A DNA stretch of 64,000 nucleotides from Ignelater luminosus (taxonomy: Eukaryota > Arthropoda > Insecta > Coleoptera > Elateridae). Below, piece after piece: positions 12,865 to 23,735 of this stretch. The DNA is taken from positions 196,903-260,902 of the forward strand of contig VTPC01090560.1 of NCBI GenBank assembly GCA_011009095.1. The letters are read 5' to 3'. The number at the start of each line of letters is the position of its first letter. Position 1 is the first letter of the stretch. Both the position numbers and the translations under genes were made by a program. The notes beneath the pieces were generated by a model, which worked only from the letters and a program-made list of their open reading frames with translations, searched no databases and was not told the origin of the DNA.

Positions 12865-13035
12865 AACTGTGGGTATAATAATATAGATAATGTAATAAGA
12901 ATGTAAAATAAACGTTGAAAATAATGTGAACAAGTGTGTTAAAATAACATTCTACTAACGTACTATTAACATTAGATGTTAAATGTTTCTAAAATGTTTA
13001 AGAAACATTTATACATCATTTGAAAAAATGTTAAA

Positions 13036-14368
13036 TTATCAAATAATTGACATTGTGAAAACATAATGTTCTTTTGCTTAGTGGGAATAATAGAAATCTA
13101 TAACACTTTGGATTTAAGAAATACACTTTTAAACAAAACTGTTTAAATTCAATGCAATATCTTCTGCCCTGCCTTTTCTTTTTCAAAAAAACTAGTTGTT
13201 GGTATATAAAAACTGCAACATGTCTTGGAAAGCGAGGCTCGATAAATAGCTTGAAATCTGCAACTGTTAAGTTTATCTTGCAGTGGTTGATTAACAATCT
13301 GCATCTGTTTCCTCAATGACTGAACTTGTTGTAACGAACGAATCTTAAGCCGCAATGCTTTTTTTCTCGGTGTCCTCTCACTTAATGACTTTGAAGTTTG
13401 GATACGATCAAGAGGTTCTGTTGTAGGTAATACTTGTATATGCACATCAGAATCTGTTAAACATGAAATTTGTAAGAAAACATTAACAGAGTCAATACAA
13501 GCAAACATAATCTTACTTCAAACAAGACCTGTTTGTTTATTAAATTTAGAAATAGCTTTAAACTTGTTTCATTTAAATTATATCATTTGAAATATCGTTT
13601 ATCTCTATAATAAAACAGAAAATTAAAGTATTAAAAAATTCTTAAATTGTGATACTACAATATCCTTGCAATTTAATAAATTTTAGTAATGATATAAATA
13701 TATATTTGTGATTATTTCAAAAGTATAAATAATAAATTACTTAACAGTCTTCATTAGATGAGTCGAACTAGTAAATACTACTACAATGTTCTGCTGCTTG
13801 CTGGGTTATTATTGTTGGTATCGCATTTGCAGCAAGCCATTTCTTATTTCTGCCTTTAATGAGATTGTCTTCAAAATGTGCTGAGCAGACCTTATAATAT
13901 AGAGTTTGCACCAAAACATCTAAATTATTTTGGTACACGTGCCCATTCTTCACATCTACAATATTTATTATATCAATACATCATTATAATTAATCGGAAG
14001 TAACAAAACTTTTGTTCCTTACCTTCGTTTATTCTTGGGAAATTTAAAAAAATGTACATTAAACGTTTCGTTATTTGCACGGCACCCTGTCACCATACAA
14101 ATGCTCCTCGAAGATATTTTGTAAAAATTCACCAGCGTTAAATGAACATTTATGAATGAAAACCATGAAAACGTGCACGGAAAACGCGTACGACACTGGT
14201 CTAACATAGGTCTAACCTCAATTACTATATGCCGGTACATCGCGCTGCGTTTGACCGTCGTGACATCTATTTTACAAGCGCGAACCACCCTCCAACCCTG
14301 CTGGTTTGTTTATGAGCTAGTTTCCCGCTTTTTTAAGAGTTGTTTTATTTCATAATCCCTATACGCTG
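13036..14368 (-). mobile_element. P-element-like transposon, copy 2 (5' half only)
   Basis: Closely matches copy 1 across the coiled-coil exon (13081-13460 against 8217-8620) and the THAP exons, then stops at about 13036, so the catalytic half is missing. Unlike copy 1 it keeps the 5' flank. The stretch 14188-14368, with 'GTACGACACTGGTCTAAC' and the terminal 'CTATACGCTG', is shared with the copies at 22.8-23.7 kb and, in part, 52.7-53.5 kb. The outer end is therefore set at 14368. Confidence 0.75.
13149..14110 (-). pseudogene. P-element-type transposase N-terminal fragment, degraded
   Basis: THAP exon 1 (about 14031-14110) reads 'GCRANNETFNVHFFKFP'. The next exon (about 13785-13957) reads 'YYKVCSAHFEDN' and 'ANAIPTI'. 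The zipper exon (about 13149-13455) holds 'SERTPRKKALRLKIRSL'. The ATG used in copy 1 is changed here, a frameshift interrupts the zipper exon near 13288, and the catalytic domain is absent. Confidence 0.7.
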
Positions 14369-14832
14369 TTAGCAAGGTTATGTAATGGTATTAATAACCA
14401 GATATTGGAGATTTACAGACATTCCAGAACTGTACTAAGCTTCAAGCAAATAAAGAAATAAGAGAAAAAAAACTTTTTTATTTTTGAATTTTAGGATAAT
14501 GAATCATGGAATTTAGATTAGAAACACTTGTAATATCACAGGTGGTAAACCATTTAGAAATGTTCTTTCACGGTGTTTACCTATAGTTACTGTGGCTTGA
14601 CTCGGACAGCTCGTGAACAGTAATTCTAATAATTTAATTATAAACAATAAGAAGAAACCTAAGTCGTTTTTGTAAAACTTTTCTATTTTATTTAATATCA
14701 GTAAAAACATATTTATATTTCAATAATTAAATATAAAATAAGTATTACATTCTTAAAACTATTATTTAAGATCTTTTACTTATTATTTATAACGTAGATC
14801 TTATAAATAAAGTTCTATAATAAATACATTAT
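14369..14832. other. 3' flank of the ABHD8-like gene
   Basis: AT-rich sequence without a recognisable coding segment. It should contain the 3' UTR of the minus-strand hydrolase gene. Confidence 0.5.
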
Positions 14833-17800
14833 TCATCTGCTCCACCAGTCTATAAAACACATTATCATATGGCTGAGATGTTCTGGAGTTTCTAACATGC
14901 ACATATGGCCAGCATTAGGAATTAATTCCAAGAACGCTCGTGGAATTGTCTGAAATAATAAAAATATTTATAACATGCTGTAAATCAGAATTAATAAAAC
15001 TAACCCTTTCCATTTCACATTCTTGTACTAATGTTACATGAGTATCTTGTAAACCATGAACTAGTAATGTTGGAATGAGTATTCTTCTATGAAATGCTGC
15101 ATCACCTTCTGGCCAACTTTGTCCATTAGTGATGTATTGTAAGATATGATTTGGCACAGCACTATTTTTATTGCAAACATCAAAGTGTTTTCCTCTCAGA
15201 GAATAAAATATTGTTCTGTAAATATACTATGAATATAATCTAATCAACATAATATATTGTTAGTGTTGCTTTACCGTTTCACTCCACAAAAGAGTAATGG
15301 TTTAAAAAAAGCTCGAACACAATTTAAAATTGACATCTCTTCTCCTTGTACAGGAGGGGCTAAAGGTGTTGGTCCACCACCACTTATTAATATAAGCTGT
15401 ATAATTTGTTGTGATCGGTAACGACAGAGCGCCGTTGCCAAACTGCAGCTGCAATAGAAATATTTATATTAACTATTGTGACATGTAAAACATATAATAC
15501 CCATAAGAATGTCCAATAACAATCGAATTCTTAGACTCATCACAGCCTACATAATGATCAAATACTGCAAGCGTATATTTCAACAAATTCTTAAATTTAT
15601 ACGCACTAGCTTTATCTGGTACAGAGCTGTAACCATGACCGAGCATGTCAGGAGCTACAACTTCATAGCCTTTGTATATCAGAGTATTCATTATATTCCA
15701 CCAAATATCAGCAGAACTTCCAATTCCATGAAGTAATATCACAACTGGTTTCTAAAATTATAATATAAAAAAGTTTAACTAGTCTAAGTCTTTTTGATCA
15801 TATGTCAGATTACAACAAATATAATCATTTTGAAGCATAAAAATTGCACTCTATTTTATTGAGAAGTTAACTCCTAAACATTCATATGAATGTTTATAAC
15901 TTATAGCTTGGTTTGAAATCAATTTGTCATGACATGAAATTGTATGCTTGCATAAATGCATTCATATAAATTAAAGTATTTTTTAAATTATCTCGTATTG
16001 GTTGTGTCGTGATCCTACATATAATCAAAAAACGTGCATAAAACAAACAAATAGCTTGTTTTTTAATTGAAACATTGGATATTTATACAAAAGAACATAA
16101 ACATCTTTTAGATTATTATAAATCAGATTGTAGATCTCCTTCTGAGTAAATATTAGTAATTCAGGTTAAGTGCTCAAGAAATTACATTTTAAAGTTTCCA
16201 AAAACTATTTCCTAAATGAATCTTACAAATCTTAGAAATATTAATATAAATTAACAAATGATGTAATTTTATGTATAAATGAAATCATAATTCAAAAATC
16301 ATTTTCTATTGCATCTAACATTCATATTTATGCAGATTATTCACTTTTAATTGCCTGTATTATAATCATTTTAGTAGATAATCTCGGTTACTCAATCTTA
16401 TGTAAGGAAAATGAATTAATTAGATTTTGTTAAAAGATGCATTAGATGTAATCATAGATGTTTTAGTTTTTTTAGCAAATAACTTACATTTTCTGTTTCG
16501 TGACACATTAACTACTTCAATTTACAACTATCTGTAACTGTTTACGTCAAGTGATTCAAAACAAAGTCATTCTCAAAGGCTTGCGAATTAAATTCATCTT
16601 TTATTATTTTGATGGACATCAGACAATGTTATTATCAGTTGTTGGATTTGTCAATTACATTTGCTATAATCATTATAAATTATTGTTATTCTTATGTATG
16701 TAATCTGGATTTAATTCTTTAAAAGACTAACCCAAAAAATTGCATTTCATTATTTTTAAAACTTAGTTTTTTTCAGAATCTATCAATAAATCTGACAACT
16801 AGTGATTGAAGGTCAGGTGTGTATAGTAAGCACATAGGTAAATCTCAGCTTAGATTTGTTGTATTGCTGAGTCTACATTGCAATCTAAAAGCCATTTAGT
16901 ACCTAATTGTGCTGACAGTAAATGCATGCACTGATAGTTAAGAAAATTATGATACTACATCATGCCTCAAAAATTCTACCAAATTTCAAGCAAAATAAAA
17001 GTCTGCTTTCGAAGTTGAAGTTACAGTTTTTCTCTGCAAGTGAATCACTCTTCCTTTTTGTCTTATACAGGGTGTTATTAAAGTATACCATGTTACAAAA
17101 GTAATCAAAATGTCTTCAGGTAGGTAGGTACTAAAAAAAAAAAAAACAGAAAAATACTTAGCAATAATAACGCAATCATACTTAGATTACAGAGATATGC
17201 ATTATTTGTTTTTAAAAAAACTTTTATAACTTTCTGTATTTCTTATTTCAAATACACAACCTTTTGATTAGTTATGTTAAAGCCAAATCACCTCCAGGTA
17301 TACTTCAATAACACTCTAATGTCTACATCTTATCATCTCAATTACAAACCGATTTAAAATGGTTCACATCTTTGCCTGGATTTTACAGTGTATGTCCAAG
17401 CCAAGTAAAAACGGTTAATGACAATATTGATATTGGCACTATAAAGACTTACAATTTTTTACTATAGGAGCTAGAGAATGTATAGAAATGTAAAAATCTA
17501 TCACATAATATAATGGGGAGATAATACGATTCATTTACCTAGTCATTAAATAGAAATATAAAAGTAATTAACTTTCATTAGTCAGAGATGTTTGTAAATA
17601 CTTATCTAATGGAATATTAATCAGCAACTCTCAAAAATTATAATTTATATTTTACTAATACAAATTTTCATATATCTACTAAAAAATATCATTTATGAAA
17701 ATAATAATATTTTTACATACCTTTTTAGTTTGGCCATGACTTCCAGTTCCATGTACACAAGATTTTCCTATACTACTTCGGCATTCTTTACTATAAATAT

Positions 17801-18557
17801 TTTTACTGCTAGACTGTTTTTCTTCTTCCAGTATAGAATCATGTTCATTTAGAATTTTAAGGGGATGTCTCAATATAACCCCATCAAATTCGTCTTGAGA
17901 TTCATTTTCACTTTTCACAAAACCAAAGTTTGTAACTCCGCTTGTTGTAATATTACAATTTATAGAATCGTTTTGTAAAGATTCTTTCATAAAAAATTCT
18001 TGGAATGCTTCAAACAACGTATCTTGAATAAGACGTTCAACAAATGTTTCTACGTTAACTATTTTTATTGGGGGAATATCATAATTTGATAAATTACTAT
18101 TACGAATATCATTCATGCAAATACTGTTAGGTTTTGGAATATTATTTGTTGGATTGTATACACTGAGAGGTAATCGTTGATCTGATAAAGCAGAAAATCT
18201 TTGAGATCTTCGAAAGGAGCAATTACAGTTTCCTAATTTCAAAGGCCTATTCCATCTTGTAAACCAATATTCTTCCGATAATGAGCTACGACTAGTTCTT
18301 ATTTTATTTTCCAAATTACTAGATCTATGTTCATCTTTTATTGTAAAATTTGGTTTAACATGTATGATTCTTAATCTTCTTCTATGATTAAGCACTAAAT
18401 ATTCACTAAATTGTGGGGCAACTGGTTCTAATGGATGTATTGGATGCCCAAATGTAAAATTTGATAAAAAGCCTATGCAAGGCTGCACAATTTTTGATGC
18501 AGTTTCACATAAATTGAAACTATTGTTTTGTGCTGTTGTTGGATCTTCGATATTCAT
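14833..18557 (-). CDS. ABHD8: ABHD8-like alpha/beta hydrolase, 5 exons
   Basis: Exons 17721-18557, 15501-15751, 15275-15448, 15005-15215 and 14833-14949 join in phase with GT-AG borders to give 529 aa. Exon 1 alone encodes 279 residues of poorly conserved, Ser/Asn-rich sequence, as in vertebrate ABHD8, where a long variable N-terminus precedes the hydrolase. The hydrolase core starts 'KPVVILLHGIGSSADIWW' (oxyanion HG), followed by 'YEVVAPDMLGHGYSS', the nucleophile elbow GHSYG (Ser about 361), 'ISGGGPTPL', 'GQSWPEGD' and 'LLVHGLQDTHV' (candidate Asp about 478). The last exon has 'NAGHMCMLETPEH' (His about 506). The Ser-Asp-His triad is complete, so an active serine hydrolase is plausible; the substrate is unknown to me. 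'SGQYWPEGD' and 'GGGPTAL' in the vertebrate protein support ABHD8 over other ABHD families. Confidence 0.9.
17068..17316. mobile_element. Short TA-flanked MITE in ABHD8 intron 1
   Basis: The left end CAGGGTGTTATTAAAGTATA and the right end, read inverted, GAGTGTTATTGAAGTATACC form a TIR of about 20 bp. The dinucleotide TA flanks both sides (17066-17067 and 17317-17318). The inside is non-coding. TIR plus TA duplication fits a Tc1/mariner-type non-autonomous element. Confidence 0.65.
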
Positions 18558-19840
18558 TTTACTTTATAATTTTTATTGTTTGTTATAAAACAGTCACTAA
18601 CTACTACATCCACACCCATTTTGATACTAAATTAAAATTAAAAACACAAATTAAACTTAAATTAACAGAATTACTACAAGTTCACATGTTCTGACCTCTG
18701 GGATACACTCAACTATGCTGTAAATTACTTAAATCAGCTACTTTAGTTATTAACCTTAAACACTACTTCAATAAGGTTGATATTTCTTTAACATACTCTA
18801 CCTGTACAGGTAGGTAGAAAAGAATGCAGCTAAAGAGGTAATGATACCTGATAGTAATGGCAATGAACTTTCCAAGTAAAATAAACCATTACCCATTATG
18901 TTATTTGTATGCGACCTTCCATCACAACGATATGTCCACTATTAATTTGCAAAACTATTTAATTAATTTTATTTTTTCTTTTTATTTGTTTCAAATTTAT
19001 AATGTTGAAACATTGAAAGTAAGTATGTAATGTCATCTTTTTTATTATTAAAGCAGGAAGTAACTGTTTAATTAGTAAATATTGGGTCACATTTTTTTTA
19101 TCTATGTAAAATTGTTGAATCATTATTCTTACTTTTTTCTTATTTAATTTAAAATAATTACAGCTTTTTTTGGTGAATCTTTCCTTTTTTTTTTGTTAAT
19201 CATAGTTGTTTTAGATAAACTTACTGTAATAATATCAAATGTAAAAAATTAGCAATGTATACTTGTACAAAAGTGTATCAATAGAAAGATTACCTATACA
19301 AAAAACTTTTTATAATACGGCAGGTAGTTTACGATATAATCATTTAAAGACTTGCAAATTATATAACAGTAAAAACAAGTGGTTATTATCTTACTATAAA
19401 TATATAAATATAGTTTGTTTAAGTACTGTTTTTAGTGGCATTCAATCTACACATATATCATTAATAGATTATTATCAAACTAAATATATAATTTATTTAA
19501 AGATTAATTTTAAAAGTTAATCGCCTTTATTATTTATATAAAGATTGTTTACGGTAGAATTTTAAACAAACTGTTGGAGTTACAATAATAAATAATATTA
19601 TTTTTTCTACTAAATTCTTATAATGGTAAAAAATAAATTCTTTAGATTCAACAAAAGTTTCCAATAAAGGAAAAACACAATGGATAATAGCAGTATGAAG
19701 ACCTGAATATAAATTAAAATAAACAACATTTGAATTTATGTTGTATTATAACATATGTAGGGCAATGGGAATAATATTTAACAAAAGTATAATTCTTTGA
19801 TTAAGTTTAGTTTAACATTGAATTCCACACAGTTACTATA
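18558..19840. other. Intergenic, upstream of ABHD8
   Basis: Very AT-rich. The reading frame at 19263-19520 has no family features and looks like chance. The ABHD8 promoter should lie near 18560-18700, but no motif stands out. Confidence 0.45.
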
Positions 19841-20380
19841 CAGTGTGTCCAAGATAAGGATGCACAGCATGCAGATCTTGGAAACAGTAAGAGATACAGC
19901 ATTGGTTAAATGGGATGAAAGTTGGCTATTTAGAGGACGTTTTTGTTGGCGTTTGCAAAATCTAGATATCTTGGATAGTTTCAGAGATATTTAAAAAAAA
20001 GTAAATTTCTTGATTTTTCATTATTATTTTTTCTTTCCTTTATTGGAAGAGATATCGGAAAGCTAAAACCACTTTTCCATTGCCACTTTTTGTTCTTTAT
20101 TAAAATATGCTAACAAAATTCCTCTACAACGTTTCGGTTTCGAGTAACCATCATCAATCTCATTTTTATATATTTCTTCAAGTAAAAGAAAGAGAAAATA
20201 ACGAAAATCAAGAAATCTACTTTTTTTCTAATATCTCTGAAACTATCCAAGATATCTAGATTTTGCAAACGCCAACATAAAGGTCCTATAAATAGCCAAC
20301 TTTCATCCCATTTAACCGATCCTGTATCTTTTACTGTTTCCAAGATCCCAATGTTGTGCATCCTTCTCTTGGACACACTG
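19841..20380. mobile_element. Long fold-back (inverted-repeat) element A
   Basis: The left arm from 19841 (CAGTGTGTCCAAGATAAGGA) reappears inverted at the right end, ending at 20380. The arms extend about 180 bp each, with a short loop near 20040-20190. TA lies on both sides (19839-19840 and 20381-20382). The ORFs at 19797-19994 and 20110-20442 are the same arm read from either side, so their matching translations are not evidence of a protein. The arm is related to that of the element at 39243-40086. Confidence 0.8.
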
Positions 20381-20920
20381 TATACATTAAAGCACAGGTC
20401 TGTGCAATTATACTTTTTCTTTTGCGCCACAAAGTTTAACACTCAAAAAAACCTAATTTTTGCATGCTTGCCATTTTTCTTCACAATAATTATGCCATTT
20501 TGTTTGATTTATCTGTGGAAAAAATATATAATAGAAAAAATTCATTATTTAGAAAATCTTTTCTCATTTTTCTTGAACTTCCATTACAATACTACAATAC
20601 TATTAAGTATGAAAGGTAATAATATCTTGTCTGTTGATGCTTTGTAAGAATAAGAATACCGGGCAATAAGCGCTTTAATATTACACTTACAATATGACAA
20701 TAAATATGCAATTGTAAAAAATTACTTTTGAAATCAAGGCACCTTATATAACATATCTCACTTATTAGTATCATTGCTGCAGAATTTTCACAAGCCCATG
20801 TTATTAAGTATTACACAATTTCTCTTACCTAAATCATTTTTCTACATTCGGGAACAGAAGATAATTTGACAGGAAATGATTAATTTCCTCGAATGGTGAC
20901 CTGTGCAATTCATGATGTAT
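20381..20920. other. No recognisable gene
   Basis: AT-rich spacer between the fold-back element and a mariner relic. Nothing supportable is seen. Confidence 0.4.
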
Positions 20921-20924
20921 AGAC

Positions 20925-21400
20925 TGAGGGATTGTCATGAAGCAACCTCATATTCCAATAGATTCTCAATTGAGCATAATATTTCCCTGTTATGATCCTA
21001 CCTTCTACTTTATAATCAATTAGGAATTAGGAATACTTCAGAATCCCAAAGTACTGTTACCATGACTTTTTTTTGCTGATACAACATGAAATTTTCTAGG
21101 TGACTCTGAATCAGTATGTTTCCATTCCTTTGATTTTTCTTTGGACTTAGGATCGTAAAAATAAACCCCAGTTTCTCCCAGTTTTCTCAAGTGTTGATGG
21201 TACAGATTCACCGTAAACTGCTACCATTCTTTCCCATACTTCTGGTGCCTTAACATTCTCTATTGTAACGGACTTTATGACCGCACAATATTCTGCATTT
21301 TAAGAAATTATTGCAAACAATGCTGCATGTTTTACGGCTGTGAATCAACAAAGTAACAAAAGATGAAAACAAGTATCTAAACTAACTAGACATTGCTGTT
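20925..21400 (-). pseudogene. Mariner transposase relic, internally deleted
   Basis: The minus strand begins at the ATG at 21298 (MQNI...) and, with frame changes, matches the mariner at 35.9-36.8 kb. Pieces include 'VYFYDPKSKEKSKEW', 'PRKFHVV', a broken 'LIIKVEGR'-like block and 'LLHDNPSVYTS', the usual second catalytic Asp site. The middle is largely missing. The 5' flank 21299-21400 matches 35875-35955, including 'GTTGATTCACAGC'. Confidence 0.65.
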
Positions 21401-22784
21401 TCTAAAGCACATACGATTTTCTCCCTAGTTCCTTTTCAGTTATAAAAGGCTGCAGAATTCTGGTTTTTCCTCATATTTCATAAATGTTACAGTATAGTTA
21501 AATCTACTACACTTTTATGTTTTTAGGAAAATAGCCTATACTTAATGTTGATAGTTTTGCAATGAAACTAACATACTATTATTATAGAAAACAAAAGAAT
21601 CAAATCAGATTCTGGAGTCTGCTAATAAGATTTACTATCTGTCTATGGCAACATTTTCTATTTGTATCTTCCAACAGTTTATAGTGTCCCAGTTTGTAAG
21701 ATGCTGTAGTTTACCTTTGTCTTGAGATATCCAACTGGTATTTATAGCTTGCTAGTATGTTTATGATTCTTTTCTCTGATGGTGGTGTTAGTGTAGAGCA
21801 CAACAAAACAGTAAACACATAACCTTACTGTTCTTGTTCATTTCAATTCAATGACTTGTGTTGTTGTCAAAACATTCCATTAAAATTAATCTAGTTAGTG
21901 AAATTGCAATGCATTTAGTCCTTAAAGAAATTTTTAGGGATTTGGAGGTCACTCTTTAACTGGCATGTTCAACTACGCATTAACTTCCATCTAAATGCCC
22001 TCATCAGAGCGAGAGGAAAGATTAGAAAAAAAACAAATTTGTAACTGGTACTCCAAACTGTAACAACATCACAGTGCGTACATGTAGCATATCATGATGC
22101 CATTATAGTATGTATCACAGATTTGATTCATCCATTGTAGAGATTACAGTAAGAGCAGCAATAACTTAATAAGTACAACTAATTAGCATTTTCACAATGT
22201 GTTAGCAAACTAATAATTGTTTGACATTAGCAAAACTAATCAAAGACGTGAGGTCACTTATTTTGGATCACTTGGTGCCAGCAGTGGTTTTAACAATGTT
22301 CTGTACTACCTATTTTTCTATGATAAATTATTTATAAATTGCATTTGAAATAAAGAAATACATTATGTTTGATTGGTAATGTCGTATTACTACTAGTATG
22401 TCAGCAACACATTACAAATGAATGCACTGCAGTTTAACAAAGTAATAGTGAACAAAATTTTGTTCCGATTACTTGGTAGCAGCCACAAAGGTAATGAAGT
22501 GAAATTGATACTATGAGTCACTGTCTACTATTTAGGAAAATAAGAAGTGTAGTAAGTGATAAAAAAAAATTGTTTTAATCCTTTAATCTATGGATAAATT
22601 ATGTTTCTTAATAGAAATTGGGTCGAAAAGAACTTAAATGTGATGTATTATTTCATTCATTCAAATTAAATTTATATTGGGATTACGGATTTTACACTAC
22701 TGTTAATGCTGTGTCTATCTGGTGCATTGAAAGAATCTCATAAAGTATAAGAAAGATGATTAACACAAATTGACACAGTATCAC
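21401..22784. other. Intergenic, no recognisable gene
   Basis: Only short chance ORFs. No repeat or RNA gene recognised. Confidence 0.4.
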
Positions 22785-23728
22785 CAGAAGTAGACCAACT
22801 CTTTAAAAATCCTTTGTTCTTGTCAAACGCCGACCGATGACCTTGAAATAAGAGTTGGTGGGTAATACCGATATTTCGAACAGATGTCGCTACGCTAGTT
22901 TCAGTGGCGTCTGTAGATTTATTTATGGACATTATGAATTACTAGAAAGGCTACCATTGCATTTTCTGTTATTAAATCTCAATTTACCAAATTTATAATG
23001 GCATTGTATTAAATTAAAGAAGAGGATGTAAATCATGCACAAATATCCAAAGAAATCAAATTTATTACAATACATTTTAGATACATTATTGTTCGTGTAC
23101 TCAAATATTTATCTTCAATAGCTACATTTAAATAAATCAATAAATTGGTTGTGTTTTCATATTTATTACTTAGTAATTTATAAAAAAAATTATTTTGTTA
23201 CAAATGTTTCTTATTTATACCTACATGTATTATGTACAATTATTGTTTTTTATCAAAAATTACATTAATATTATTTATCTTGTTTTTCAAAGACAAAATT
23301 ACATGTTATATTACATTTGATACAAACTTACTGACTAAATTACATTGTACCGGTTGAAAATATTTTGTTTCTAAACTTATTACTAATTTGTAGTTTTTAT
23401 ATCCGTTGATATAATTAACTTGTGATTTGAAGTGGTGTCATCAATTTGTTATACAATATGCCGACAAGTGTACTATGCTTTATTTGAATCATTACCCAAT
23501 TACACAATTTTTTGAATCTCCCTCTTGATTGAGTTATTTATAAAAGTAACTCAGGTATCAATATGCTGCAGGTATAGTGTACGACACTGATCTAACCTCG
23601 CTCGGCGTTCGACCGTCGTGACATCTATTATAGAAACGTGAACCACCCTCCAACCCTGCTGGTTTGTTTACGAGCTAGTTTCCCGCTTTTTTAAAGAGTT
23701 GTTTTACTTGTATAATCACTATACGCTG
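22785..23728. mobile_element. Non-autonomous P-element derivative
   Basis: Carries the P-family 3' region (22785-23220) joined to the 5' terminal region (about 23500-23728), with the transposase exons missing. The ends are CAG...CTG. The right end (CTATACGCTG) is shared with copies ending at 14368 and 53458. Flanks repeat GTATCAC (22778-22784 and 23729-23735), consistent with the roughly 8-bp duplication made by P elements. The left end lacks about 15 bp found in the copy at 53.4 kb. Confidence 0.75.
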
Positions 23729-23735
23729 GTATCAC

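Noticed and set aside
19797-20442. Two similar ORFs on opposite strands that look like duplicated proteins
   Set aside because: They are the two arms of one inverted repeat, so the similarity follows from the palindrome.
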